Assembly: GCA_035318985.1 (NCBI GenBank)
Contig: DATHDP010000148.1
Span: forward strand, 1-64,000
Source of the DNA: VBAS01 sp035318985
GTDB lineage: Bacteria; Bacteroidota; Bacteroidia; Chitinophagales; Chitinophagaceae
Direction of reading: 5' to 3'
DNA: 64,000 nt
Part shown: positions 42,815 to 51,981 of the stretch, piece after piece
Layout of the letters: every line of letters begins with the position of its first letter
Numbering within the stretch: the first letter of the stretch is position 1
Made by a program: the position numbers and the translations under genes
The notes under the pieces: generated by a model
What the model was told of the DNA's origin: nothing
What the model saw: only the letters and a program-made list of their open reading frames with translations
The model's database searches: none

Positions 42815-43351
42815 TCAGTAAGCCTTTTTATTTAATAATCTCATGTTATCATCGGCACTTTCAAGCAAGCCCTTTCCTGTCTTTTCATCTTGGGTCGGCA
42901 AAGATTTATCGCCTTTTGTTGATTCACTGAATATTTTCTTATTGCTGAAATAATATCGTCCTTCAAAAACTGTTTTTGTTTTTGCAAGATCAAATTCATT
43001 CTTTTTATCATCAAACACAAATGAATCAAACTTTTCATAAACAAGGATCAACTGTCCTTTGTCAAAATAAAACTCTTTTATACTTATCCCATTTGAAAGC
43101 CCTATCCATTCATGGATTTTCTTTATCTCTTTGTTCTTATAAAAACCAGTCAGCTCCCCACCTCCATCTGTCATGTTTGTTAAAAACTCTTCGTTTTCCA
43201 AAGTGACCTTTCTCAAAGTCGTATCCTTATTTATAATCTCAAATTTTTTCCGGATCAATTTGATTTGCTCATCCTTGGTCTGGGCAAATGAGATAACGAA
43301 AAAAAACAGACTCAGAAAAAAGAAAAAAATATTCTTTGCATTTCTTTTCAT
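42815..43351 (-). CDS. Secreted hypothetical protein
   Basis: 178 aa with a strongly hydrophobic signal peptide (KNIFFFFLSLFFFVISFAQ). The mature part has alternating charged/hydrophobic beta-type segments (GELTGFYKNKEIKKIHEWIG, KGQLILVYEKFDSFVFDD) and no recognised family. It lies 4 nt downstream of the M28 peptidase gene on the same strand and 16 nt upstream of the rRNA methyltransferase gene, so it is probably part of that transcript. Confidence 0.65.
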   Translation of the reverse strand: MKRNAKNIFFFFLSLFFFVISFAQTKDEQIKLIRKKFEIINKDTTLRKVTLENEEFLTNMTDGGGELTGFYKNKEIKKIHEWIGLSNGISIKEFYFDKGQLILVYEKFDSFVFDDKKNEFDLAKTKTVFEGRYYFSNKKIFSESTKGDKSLPTQDEKTGKGLLESADDNMRLLNKKAY

Positions 43352-43355
43352 TCAG

Positions 43356-45593
43356 TTAAAACGCCTTTGGTTTCACAATAGTCGTCGCTTGTTTTACTTC
43401 ATTTGTATAAGCCTCTATAGTCTTTGCAACAACTGAAATATTATCCTGTGCTTCTTTCCAATTCCTCTCTTCTATTCCCTCACGAATACCCGGCAAAGTT
43501 TTTACACCATAACCCGTATAAAATCCCGGCGCATAAATTTGATGCTTATACCATGATCTTCTTGGCAATCCTTTTTCATTTATCAATGATCTTTCAACTT
43601 GAAATAAAACTTGATTCAGTTCTTTTTGTTTCTCGGCCGAAAGCTGGGTACCATTCGCATATAATTTTTGAAATTCTTCAGCCTGCGTTTTCAACTCAAC
43701 CATCTTATTTTCAAGTTCGCTGAAGTTGAGATAGGGAACAACATCTTTTGGTTTGGGTGATTGAATCCCTTTCTTGGGATCTTTTGCCAGGTCATATAAT
43801 TTATCGCTGATCAATTTATTTTCTGTTTCGGTTTCTGTACGCATATTATCTGCCAGCGTTTTTAATTCTGATACATAATCCGCCACTGTTTTTTGAAAAC
43901 TGGAAAAATCGATCGGCAGCACATCCGCATTGGCCAATCTCATAGTAGTTCTTCCGGCAGTTTTTGATAAGGCTACTCCATATTGAAAACCCGGATCTAT
44001 AAATCTTGTAAAATAATCATAAGAATCATAAACGGAATGATACTGGCCACCGTTTCCCTCACCACCAAATCCAAGATTCAATGAAGCAATACCTAAGAAT
44101 TGCAAAAACCCAGACCAGTCAGAGCCTGCACCCAGTGCACTTAGCTTAATAGTTTTATTGCCCATCATTTTTGCCCTTGCTGCTTTGTCAGCATTCACTA
44201 TATTGGATGCGTATCTTCTTTCTTTAATTGTCACCCCTGTTTGAGGATCAATAACGGCATCAGCTATTTCATTGAAGAAAGGTTCAAGTGTATGCGAACC
44301 ACCAGCTCCAATAAATCCACGGCCGTTTCCATCAGAATTAATATAAGCAACAGCTTTTTTTCTCAGTTCTTCCTGGTGATCTTCTGCCCACTCAGTAGAA
44401 CCAAGCAACGAAGGTTCTTCACCATCCCATGCACAATACACCAATGTTCTTTTTAATTTAAATCCTTTCTTAACCATTTCACCAACGACCCTTGCTTCCT
44501 CTAATTCTGCGACCATACCACTAATAGGATCTTCAGCACCATTCACCCAACCATCATGATGATTGCCCCGAATGATCCATTCATCAGGCAATTCAGTTCC
44601 CGGAAGCTTTGCAATAACATTGTATAGTGGTTTCAGATCCCAGTTGAATTGTAAATTCAAATGCACTTTATCCTTGCTCGGTCCAACATGGTAAGTGATG
44701 GGTAAACCGCCACGCCAGGCAGCAGGAACTACCGCACCACCTAAAGATTGCAGTAATGGCAATGCATCTTCATAGGAAATAGGAAGCACAGGAATTTTCA
44801 TGATCGTAATTGCATCTTTTCTATCCAAACGTTTTGCATCTTTTGTTGCACCAATACCCGGAGTTAACGGATCACCGGGATACACAGGCATATCCATTAC
44901 CGACCCACGCTGCACACCATCCTTCGGACGATAAGCACCTTCCGGGTATACATCACCCGCTGAATAACCATCATCTGCAGGATCAGAAAAAATCAAACAA
45001 CCAATAGCGCCATGCTCATACGCTACTTTTGGTTTTATACCACGCCATGAGCCGCCATATCTTGCGATCACTATTTTTCCTTTCACACTTATTCCCATTC
45101 TCTCAAGCTCCTCATAATCGGCCGGAATACCACGATTCACATATACCAGTTCTGCCGTCACATCACCATCAGCCGAGTAGGCATTGTATGGCGGAAGCTG
45201 TTCCGATTTTTGCCCGCTTGTTTTATCTTCTTTTAACGCAGACTCATCCAATTTTGCTTTGTATGGTTTACTCCCCACCAATTCCAGCACTCTTGTCTTC
45301 GGAGTTGGGAACAACACCTGGTATTCTGCTATCTCAGTTTGATAACCCCATGAACGAAAAAGATTGACCATATAATCCGCATTTGCTTTTCCCTGCGGGC
45401 TACCCACATGATGCGGATGCGAGGTAAGGAACTGCATCCAGGTATCGAGGTTCTTTGCATTCAGTTGCGCATCGTATTGTTTTTCCCAATCCAATTGCGA
45501 TTTTGCATTGGCTTCATTAAAGCCCATGATCTTTTGTGCATTGATGATTGTTACTGACAAAACCAGTACTAGTACAAATTGAAGTCGTCTCAT
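43356..45593 (-). CDS. M28-family metallopeptidase (glutamate carboxypeptidase II-like)
   Basis: 745 aa with a signal peptide (LQFVLVLVLSVTIINA). Organisation as in PSMA/transferrin-receptor-like M28B enzymes: a PA domain (about 130-290, with GKIVIARYGGSWRGIKPKVA), the co-catalytic zinc site (NHHDGWVNGAEDPISG, then DGEEPSLLGSTEWAE) and a C-terminal helical dimerisation domain. It would release C-terminal amino acids, classically glutamate, from peptides outside the cytoplasm. The length matches the family. Confidence 0.92.
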   Translation of the reverse strand: MRRLQFVLVLVLSVTIINAQKIMGFNEANAKSQLDWEKQYDAQLNAKNLDTWMQFLTSHPHHVGSPQGKANADYMVNLFRSWGYQTEIAEYQVLFPTPKTRVLELVGSKPYKAKLDESALKEDKTSGQKSEQLPPYNAYSADGDVTAELVYVNRGIPADYEELERMGISVKGKIVIARYGGSWRGIKPKVAYEHGAIGCLIFSDPADDGYSAGDVYPEGAYRPKDGVQRGSVMDMPVYPGDPLTPGIGATKDAKRLDRKDAITIMKIPVLPISYEDALPLLQSLGGAVVPAAWRGGLPITYHVGPSKDKVHLNLQFNWDLKPLYNVIAKLPGTELPDEWIIRGNHHDGWVNGAEDPISGMVAELEEARVVGEMVKKGFKLKRTLVYCAWDGEEPSLLGSTEWAEDHQEELRKKAVAYINSDGNGRGFIGAGGSHTLEPFFNEIADAVIDPQTGVTIKERRYASNIVNADKAARAKMMGNKTIKLSALGAGSDWSGFLQFLGIASLNLGFGGEGNGGQYHSVYDSYDYFTRFIDPGFQYGVALSKTAGRTTMRLANADVLPIDFSSFQKTVADYVSELKTLADNMRTETETENKLISDKLYDLAKDPKKGIQSPKPKDVVPYLNFSELENKMVELKTQAEEFQKLYANGTQLSAEKQKELNQVLFQVERSLINEKGLPRRSWYKHQIYAPGFYTGYGVKTLPGIREGIEERNWKEAQDNISVVAKTIEAYTNEVKQATTIVKPKAF

Positions 45594-45725
45594 GATTGTT
45601 TTTAGTTTTTATGTAGTCGGCTAATTTACTACTATTAAGCATTCGTTGCGTCGCACACTTGTGCTAGATCAATTCTATTCAGCAAACTAAAGAAGTTGTG
45701 TAAATTAGAGACCTTATTTTAAATC

Positions 45726-46202
45726 ATGGAACAAAATCAATCTGATGTCTTAACTGAAAGTCTTTTACAGCTTAAGAATAAAAGGAGAAAAGATTTACTC
45801 CCTTGGTGGGTAAAAGTATTTATTTGGATTTTCTTAATCTTTGGGGCAATAGCTCCATTGGGATTGATCCTTGGAATTTTGGGTTACAAATTTGAAGTAA
45901 GTCTATATGGTTTTGAAACAAATGAACCTATTTCGATAATCGGTATTTCAATAATCCTGATCTTTCTTTTTAAAGGATTTACTGCATATAGCTTATTGAA
46001 AGAAAAAAATTGGGCAATAATCTTAGGAATTATGGATGCAATAATTGGAATAGCTATTTGCTCCTTCGCTATGCTTTATCCACTTTTTAACTCGGATGCA
46101 GGGGTAAGTCTCACCTTTAGGCTTGAACTTGTATTGCTAATCCCTTATTTATTAAAAATGATTAAAATAAAATCTGAATGGCAGAAATCAATACTCTTTT
46201 AA
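45726..46202 (+). CDS. Small integral membrane protein, unknown
   Basis: 158 aa with four predicted membrane segments: WVKVFIWIFLIFGAIAPLGL, ISIIGISIILIFLFKGFTAY, WAIILGIMDAIIGIAICSFA and a final LTFRLELVLLIPYLLKMI. The N-terminus is charged (LLQLKNKRRKDLLPWW). The family is unrecognised. It stands alone between the M28 gene (with a GTTGCGTCGCAC repeat copy at 45644 upstream) and the GIY-YIG cassette. Confidence 0.6.
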   Translation: MEQNQSDVLTESLLQLKNKRRKDLLPWWVKVFIWIFLIFGAIAPLGLILGILGYKFEVSLYGFETNEPISIIGISIILIFLFKGFTAYSLLKEKNWAIILGIMDAIIGIAICSFAMLYPLFNSDAGVSLTFRLELVLLIPYLLKMIKIKSEWQKSILF

Positions 46203-46307
46203 CAAAAGCCTAAAACCTAATCGTAAAGTGTCTCTTTTCCTTAGACTCCTTGCTAAAAAAACTATTTCGATAAAATAGATGGAGGCTATAGAAAAACGTT
46301 GCTTGAG

Positions 46308-46512
46308 TTTAGTTTGCTTCCGCTTGCCAGCAACAAACATTCTTTTTCAAGTTTCCCTATCGTCAAGCCTCGCAATGACGAAGACTCCGGGTGTTCGAGT
46401 TGTCTTTCCAGTCCCGAAGGATGTTCGCCTTTGTCCGTAGGTTTCTCGTCATTGCGAGGCCGTCATTTAAAAACTACTTCATCTTAAGTAATGCAGGCCG
46501 AAGCAATCTAAA
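46308..46512. repeat. MITE-like element, left copy
   Basis: About 205 nt, beginning TTAGTTTGCTTC and ending GCCGAAGCAATCTAA (near-matching inverted ends). An inner inverted pair CCTCGCAATGACGA (46368-46381) and TCGTCATTGCGAGG (46446-46459) lies within. It is a direct-orientation copy of the element at 46891-47069. Confidence 0.7.
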
Positions 46513-46538
46513 ACACCGATAAACCGAAGCAAAAAAAC

Positions 46539-46841
46539 TTACAGGTATTTTATGTCATCATACAGATCCTTCCATTCCGGATTTATGCTATTTATTAATT
46601 CCTCTTTCTTCCTACGATTTCTGCCTTTTATTCTTTTTTCTTCTGCAATTGCGTCAACTATTAGCTCAAACCTTCGATAATAAACCAGCTTCACACAATT
46701 GTATCTAGCACTAAAGCTTGTTGGATACATTTTATGTTTATGTTCATAAACTCTCGATGCAATATTTGATGTTACTCCTACATACAAAGTAGAATGATTG
46801 TTACTACACATTATATATACCCAACCGCCCATTTGTTTCAT
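46539..46841 (-). CDS. GIY-YIG nuclease-family protein (URI type)
   Basis: About 100 aa from the ATG at 46841 (MKQMGGWVYIM). An upstream in-frame ATG at 46922 would begin inside the flanking repeat, and a third option is ATG 46832. The domain reads WVYIMCSNN (GIY strand), TLYVGVTSNIASRVYEHK (YIG strand and catalytic Arg), then the Glu-containing EEKRIKGRNRRKKEELI. It is a complete stand-alone GIY-YIG domain of the UvrC-like/URI group. The gene lies between two direct copies of a MITE-like repeat, suggesting passenger status. Confidence 0.87.
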   Translation of the reverse strand: MKQMGGWVYIMCSNNHSTLYVGVTSNIASRVYEHKHKMYPTSFSARYNCVKLVYYRRFELIVDAIAEEKRIKGRNRRKKEELINSINPEWKDLYDDIKYL

Positions 46842-46890
46842 GAAAACTAAGTTAGATTTTGTTTTCTGATTTACGATTGCATCGTGAAGC

Positions 46891-47069
46891 TTAGTTTGCT
46901 TCGGCTTTCCGTCAACAAACATTTATTTCTATTGTACCATCGGCAATCCTCGCAATGACGAAGACCCTGCGAGGGTGGGGATGTTTTCATACTCTCGGAG
47001 TCCTCGTCATTGCGAGGCCGTCTTTTAAAAACAATTACATCGTAGGTAATGCAGGCCGAAGCAAACTAA
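46891..47069. repeat. MITE-like element, right copy
   Basis: 179 nt with perfect 15-nt terminal inverted repeats: TTAGTTTGCTTCGGC (46891-46905) and GCCGAAGCAAACTAA (47055-47069). The inner inverted pair CCTCGCAATGACGA (46948-46961)/TCGTCATTGCGAGG (47004-47017) is identical to that of the left copy. Together the two copies bracket the GIY-YIG gene like a composite element. Confidence 0.75.
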
Positions 47070-47212
47070 AAAGTCTTCTTTTCACCACATAGAGAAATGT
47101 TGCCTCCAAAAACCACTTTAATAAATTTATCCTACCTTAAACAATTAACCACTCCCCCTATTTAGACCTTCTCTAAATAACCTTCAACAAGCAACCATCT
47201 AAATTTTAAAAA

Positions 47213-48088
47213 ATGAGATCAGTAATTATCACAGGCGCCAATAAAGGCATTGGTTATGACACCGCACTTGCATTTGGCCGGGCTGGCTATAAAGTTTTTG
47301 CCACCATGCGTAATCCAGAAACTGCAACTGCTCTTAAACAAAAGATCAAAGAAGAATCTTTATCTATTTCCATTCACGTAATGGATGTGGATTCAGATGA
47401 ATCTGTTAAGAAATGTATCGATGCTATATATAAAGAGACCGGTTCAGTCGATGTTCTTGTAAACAACGCAGGTATTGAACGTCACGGTTCTGTCGAAGAA
47501 GTGGAAATGTCAGATTTCAAAGCTGTGATGGAGACAAACTATTTTGGAGTGCTTCGTTGTATTAAAGCAGTGTTACCACAAATGCGTAATGATCGAAACG
47601 GTTGCATTATTAATGTTACTTCCGTTGCCGGTAAGATATCCAATACTCCATTGGGACCTTATACAGCAAGCAAACATGCATTGGAAGCCATAAGTGAATG
47701 CCTTGCACAGGAAGTAAAACCATTTAATATAAGAGTAGCAATTGTGGAGCCTGGTATCATTGATACAAAAATGTCGAGAGATATATCTTATGGCGGTGAT
47801 TCAATTTATCCGCAGGCAAATCGTTTTGGTGGCTTATTTATCGCATCATTGAAAACACCAACTAGTGCGACCATAGTAGCTGATAAAATTTTAGAAATAG
47901 CAAATACTGATACATGGCAACTCAGACATCCTGTAGGACCAGATGCAATACCATTTCTTGGGTGGCGTACATCCATGTCTGATGAACAATGGATAGATTG
48001 GAATGCGCAGACCGATGAAGAGTGGTACAATGCTGTACAAAACAATTTTGGTTTGAATGCAAGGCAGGAGACCGCAATAACCTCCTGA
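47213..48088 (+). CDS. Short-chain dehydrogenase/reductase
   Basis: A 291-aa classical SDR: cofactor motif TGANKGIGYDTALAFG (5-20), NNAG (about 84-87), catalytic Ser in NVTSVAG and YTASKHALE with the catalytic Tyr and Lys. VEPGIIDTKM follows. It resembles the retinol/17-beta-dehydrogenase-like group, but the substrate is unknown. Monocistronic and convergent with the methyltransferase gene 7 nt downstream. Confidence 0.88.
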   Translation: MRSVIITGANKGIGYDTALAFGRAGYKVFATMRNPETATALKQKIKEESLSISIHVMDVDSDESVKKCIDAIYKETGSVDVLVNNAGIERHGSVEEVEMSDFKAVMETNYFGVLRCIKAVLPQMRNDRNGCIINVTSVAGKISNTPLGPYTASKHALEAISECLAQEVKPFNIRVAIVEPGIIDTKMSRDISYGGDSIYPQANRFGGLFIASLKTPTSATIVADKILEIANTDTWQLRHPVGPDAIPFLGWRTSMSDEQWIDWNAQTDEEWYNAVQNNFGLNARQETAITS

Positions 48089-48095
48089 CACTATT

Positions 48096-48902
48096 TTAAA
48101 AGCGAATCACAAAATCTTGTTTCTCTTTAAATTCCTTTCTAAAAAATACTATCCCGATAAAAAACAGATCAATGCTGCAGGTAACTGCGGCATCTTTTTT
48201 TATTGTTTCCCACGCGGCTTCCATTTCACTGCTCCAGTGAATATCATCAAAGACAAGAATTGAATCATTATTTGTTTTAGCGAGAAGCTCTTTAAAATAT
48301 GTTTCTGTTGGCTCTTTTCTATGATTACCATCAATAAATGCAAAGTCGACGGTCGATAGTCCACGGATCACATAAGACAGTGTGTTATCGAAGTTACCTT
48401 CCACAAATTCTATATTCTTAAGTTCTAAGCTCTGGAAATTTTGTTTTGCAACTTGTGAAATTTCCTTCGATCCCTCCATTGTAATCAATCTTCCATCAGG
48501 TTTTGCCAGCAAAAGATAAGATGTTGTGATTCCCAATGAAGTTCCTAATTCAAGAATAGTTGCAGGCTGATAATGCTTAATCATTCGAAAAAGAAGCTGC
48601 CCAAACTTTTTTGGCTTTGCAGCATTTTTTGCAATAGATGAAATACTTCTCTTGCTTTTTTTATCAATGACAGAACCTGCGCCAAAATCCTCGACCTCCA
48701 AAACTGTATTATCATTTAAAAGTTGATTTCGCAACCCTTCAACCTTTTCATATTCAGGATAAACCTTTTTATCGTTCAAAATTTTTGTAATGAATTCAAA
48801 AACAAAAGGAGAATGCATTCCATGTCCCTTACTGTTGGACGCAGTGATCCAGTATTTAAAATATTTAGAAGCAAGTTGAAGTGGAGAATACATGAAATGC
48901 AA
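48096..48902 (-). CDS. Class I SAM-dependent methyltransferase (O-methyltransferase-like)
   Basis: 268 aa; the ATG at codon 4 (MYSPLQLASKYFKYW) is an alternative start. Features: GMHSPFVFEFI, the SAM motif TILELGTSLGITTSYLLLAK (about 132-151), LITMEGSKEISQVAK and DFAFIDGNHRKEPTETYF with the metal-binding-type Asp and His region, typical of Methyltransf_24/caffeoyl-CoA-like enzymes. Substrate unknown. It lies downstream of folA on the same strand. Confidence 0.82.
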   Translation of the reverse strand: MHFMYSPLQLASKYFKYWITASNSKGHGMHSPFVFEFITKILNDKKVYPEYEKVEGLRNQLLNDNTVLEVEDFGAGSVIDKKSKRSISSIAKNAAKPKKFGQLLFRMIKHYQPATILELGTSLGITTSYLLLAKPDGRLITMEGSKEISQVAKQNFQSLELKNIEFVEGNFDNTLSYVIRGLSTVDFAFIDGNHRKEPTETYFKELLAKTNNDSILVFDDIHWSSEMEAAWETIKKDAAVTCSIDLFFIGIVFFRKEFKEKQDFVIRF

Positions 48903-48990
48903 AATAAAGAATAAGGAATAAGGAATGAGAAATAAAAAACTAATCCAAATAAATGAAACTTTCTTGTTCCTTATTTTGTGTTTCTTATTT

Positions 48991-49491
48991 CTAATTTACT
49001 TTCCTCTCCCACAGTTGAAACGAAAAAGCATAAGCATGTTTTTCATCAGCAGGGTTATCTGTTTTACTCACTAGTGTCCAGTCATCTTTTTCGATCACCG
49101 GGAAATAAGTATCTCCTTCTAAGTCTGCATGAACTCTTGTCATATAAATTTTATTGGCCTGGTCAAAAGCGATCATATAGATCTGGCCACCACCAATAAC
49201 AAAAATTTCTTTGTAATTAAGTTCTTCTGCCAAAGTTGCCGCAGCTTCCACACTATTTACCACAGAAACACCGTCGGCTTTCCATCCCGGTTGCCTTGTG
49301 ATCACAATATTTTTTCTACCACTTAAGGGTTTGTTACCTATTGCTTCAAAAGTTTTTCTTCCCATCACTACTGGCATTCCCCATGTAACATTCTTAAAAA
49401 ACTTCATATCCTTTGGCAAATGCCAGACCAATTGATTGTTTTTACCAATCACATTGTTTTCTGATGCAGCGACGACTAAGGAAATGATCAT
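48991..49491 (-). CDS. folA: Dihydrofolate reductase
   Basis: A 166-aa DHFR that reduces dihydrofolate to tetrahydrofolate with NADPH. It has the N-terminal strand and Met20-type loop (VVAASENNVIGKNNQLVWHL), MGRKTFEAIG for NADPH binding and FVIGGGQIYMIAF. Full length. Downstream of thyA: thymidylate synthase produces dihydrofolate and DHFR recycles it, a classic pairing. A CCCC-type repeat (49543-49571) sits between the two. Confidence 0.96.
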   Translation of the reverse strand: MIISLVVAASENNVIGKNNQLVWHLPKDMKFFKNVTWGMPVVMGRKTFEAIGNKPLSGRKNIVITRQPGWKADGVSVVNSVEAAATLAEELNYKEIFVIGGGQIYMIAFDQANKIYMTRVHADLEGDTYFPVIEKDDWTLVSKTDNPADEKHAYAFSFQLWERKVN

Positions 49492-49542
49492 AAAAAAATT
49501 TAGAATTAAACGAAACTACTATGATTAATTGAAAGTTTAAAT

Positions 49543-49571
49543 CTAAGTTCCCCCTTTAGGGGGACAGGGGG
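49543..49571 (-). repeat. CCCCCTTTAGGGGG repeat after the thyA stop
   Basis: A gene-end palindrome (GTTCCCCCTTTAGGGGGACA plus a G run) starting immediately after the TAG of thyA and before folA. Confidence 0.7.
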
Positions 49572-50366
49572 CTACACAGCCACCGGCGCCTTGATCGCCG
49601 GATGATTCTGATAATTTTCCAAGGTGAAATCTTCAAATTTAAAATCAAAAATATTCTTAACTGAAGGATTTAATTTCATTGTCGGCAGCGGGTATGGAGT
49701 ACGGCCTAATTGTAATTTCACTTGCTCCATATGATTATTGTAAATATGAACATCACCGAAAGTGTGAACGAATTCACCCGGCTCGAGATCACAAACATGT
49801 GCGATCATTAAGGTAAGCAAAGCATAAGATGCAATATTGAATGGGACACCCAAAAAAACATCGGCGCTTCTTTGATAAAGCTGGCAACTTAATTTTCCAT
49901 TTGCCACATAGAATTGAAATAAAGTGTGACAAGGCATCAGGGCCATTTCAGGAAGTTCTGTCACATTCCATGCACTCACAATTAATCGGCGGCTATCAGG
50001 ATTAGATTTGATCTGTTTTACCAGGTCAGAAATCTGATCCACAACTTTTCCATCTTTGCCTTCCCAACTCCGCCATTGTTTTCCGTACACAGGGCCAAGC
50101 TCTCCATTTTCATTTGCCCATTCATTCCAGATACTCACACCATTTTCTCTCAGGTATGCAATATTGGTCTCCCCTTTTAAGAACCAAAGCAACTCATGAA
50201 TAATACTTTTTGTATGAACCTTTTTTGTGGTAACTAACGGAAACCCTTTTTGCAGATCAAAACGCATTTGATAACCAAAAGTGCTGATAGTGCCGGTGCC
50301 GGTACGGTCATGTTTTTGTGAGCCGGTATCAAGAATATGCTGAAGAAGATCGAGATATTGCTGCAT
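49572..50366 (-). CDS. thyA: Thymidylate synthase
   Basis: 264 aa, the standard length. It converts dUMP and methylene-tetrahydrofolate to dTMP and dihydrofolate. Diagnostic: DRTGTGTISTFGYQMRFDLQ, the active-site Cys in ALMPCHTLFQFYV, QRSADVFLGVPFNIASYALL and HTFGDVHIYNNHMEQ, ending with the conserved APVAV C-terminus that closes the active site. First gene of a thyA-folA pair. Confidence 0.97.
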   Translation of the reverse strand: MQQYLDLLQHILDTGSQKHDRTGTGTISTFGYQMRFDLQKGFPLVTTKKVHTKSIIHELLWFLKGETNIAYLRENGVSIWNEWANENGELGPVYGKQWRSWEGKDGKVVDQISDLVKQIKSNPDSRRLIVSAWNVTELPEMALMPCHTLFQFYVANGKLSCQLYQRSADVFLGVPFNIASYALLTLMIAHVCDLEPGEFVHTFGDVHIYNNHMEQVKLQLGRTPYPLPTMKLNPSVKNIFDFKFEDFTLENYQNHPAIKAPVAV

Positions 50367-50436
50367 GGCCGCAAGTTAAGAGAAAGTGATGAGCATTGAA
50401 CTGAGGTCCAAAAGCTGTGAATAAATTTGAATTAGT

Positions 50437-50488
50437 ATAAATAAAAATACCCCGGTAAATATCTCGGCTCATGCTGAATTACCGGGGT
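50437..50488 (-). terminator. Terminator of the coiled-coil protein gene
   Basis: Arms ACCCCGGTAA (50449-50458) and TTACCGGGGT (50479-50488) give a 10-bp stem. On the minus strand it is followed by ATTTTTATTTATA. It lies 33 nt after the stop of the 50521-51705 gene and before thyA. Confidence 0.8.
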
Positions 50489-50520
50489 TGCCTAAAACCC
50501 TATGCAAGAATTGTATAGTT

Positions 50521-51705
50521 TTATTGAATCGCTGATTCTGTAAACGGCTCTTTGTTTTCTTCTTTGTATACAGGTTTCATAACGATCACCGGGGATTCGG
50601 GAACCTCTTCCTGGAGTATGTCAGAAAGTTTCCTATGAAATCCCTTAAAAAAGGTTTGGCTTCTTTCCAGTCTTTCTTCTAATTTTATTTTAGTCTCATT
50701 AATTTCTGCAAGCTGTGCCTGCAGTTCCGTAATGAGAATATTTTTCTTATCTAATTCAAATGAGAATTTTGAATTCTTTTCCTGCATCTTTTTTATTGTT
50801 GCTTCTAATTGTCCCGCATTAACTGTTGCGGTTTCTACAACTTCTTTTAATAAAATTACTTCCTGCTCTTTATCATGCACTGTCGCCTCGAGCTCTTTAA
50901 TTGATCGTTCTTTCATTTCGAGTTTTTCATTTGCATCGATAAATTTTATTCCAAGCTCCCTGAATTGTTGTTCCTCCAAATGATGATTTTTGATCCTTTG
51001 TTCCAATTGTTGCTGAAGAAAAACGATCTGTTGCTTTTTTTCTTCCAGAACATCCTTCAAATATTCCTGGTCATTGATACGCCTTTTTAACTCAGCTTTT
51101 TCTTCGTCCCATTTTTGGATCATTGAGGTGACCCCTGTCCCATTTTCACAATAAGCACCTAATTGCTCCCGTAAGCTAATATTATCTTTTTCAAGATTTT
51201 CAAAGGAAGTTGTCAATTGATGTAATTCTGCGAGCATTTCCTTTTTTTCAAGTTCATATTCATGTTGTACCAGGTTGATCTGCTCATGAGATATTTGTTG
51301 CAGATCTCTATGTATAGTTTCCATAGTTTTATTTTTTTTTGTTGCAAAATTTTGATAACTCTTTATCTGTAATTGTTGATATTTTTCAGTAAGAACTTTA
51401 AAATCTTTTTGAATAGCGATATAGCGGGCATTACTATGTGAAAGGTAATTCTTGATCCTTCTTGTCTCTTCTTTGTCTCCATGCAAAAACAAATCGAGGG
51501 GTATCAAAGAAACATCAGCTGCACTCGATCCTTCGCTTTCAAAAATGATAGGTACGCCCAAACTCTTTTGCTTTTTTCTTTTATCTCTATAATGCATAAC
51601 GGTAGTGAACAACATCCCGATCAGTAGTGCCGGAATGCTTATCCAAAGAAAGACCTGCAGGAAATTGAAAAAAACAAATAATGATGCATCTAATAATAGT
51701 AGCAT
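50521..51705 (-). CDS. Membrane-anchored coiled-coil protein
   Basis: 394 aa. One N-terminal membrane segment (LFVFFNFLQVFLWISIPALL, about 10-36) is followed by a short linker and roughly 280 residues of heptad-rich coiled coil (for example EEKKQQIVFLQQQLEQRIKN and KNILITELQAQLAEINETKI). The last 25 residues are acidic and Pro/Val-rich. It is probably a structural or scaffolding protein at the inner membrane. The family is unrecognised. Monocistronic, with its own terminator. Confidence 0.72.
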   Translation of the reverse strand: MLLLLDASLFVFFNFLQVFLWISIPALLIGMLFTTVMHYRDKRKKQKSLGVPIIFESEGSSAADVSLIPLDLFLHGDKEETRRIKNYLSHSNARYIAIQKDFKVLTEKYQQLQIKSYQNFATKKNKTMETIHRDLQQISHEQINLVQHEYELEKKEMLAELHQLTTSFENLEKDNISLREQLGAYCENGTGVTSMIQKWDEEKAELKRRINDQEYLKDVLEEKKQQIVFLQQQLEQRIKNHHLEEQQFRELGIKFIDANEKLEMKERSIKELEATVHDKEQEVILLKEVVETATVNAGQLEATIKKMQEKNSKFSFELDKKNILITELQAQLAEINETKIKLEERLERSQTFFKGFHRKLSDILQEEVPESPVIVMKPVYKEENKEPFTESAIQ

Positions 51706-51981
51706 ATTAAAATTTTAGAAAGAGATTAATAAAATTGGCGATTGGTCTAGCTGCTTAAGTGGGAGAGACAGATGGTATGAATCGAAATCTTCAATTATAC
51801 GCTCAGATCATTTTCAAACTATATACTCTCAGATCATTCTCTTAGCTTCAAGAATAATACCAAAACATTAAATAAAGTCTTATGTGTAAACTTTTTGGAA
51901 TTGTTTTTCTTCACAATCTGAAAATGGCTTTGGTATTTTTTTCAAATGTAGAAACATCAAGAGGCCTCCTCCTAAAAAATA

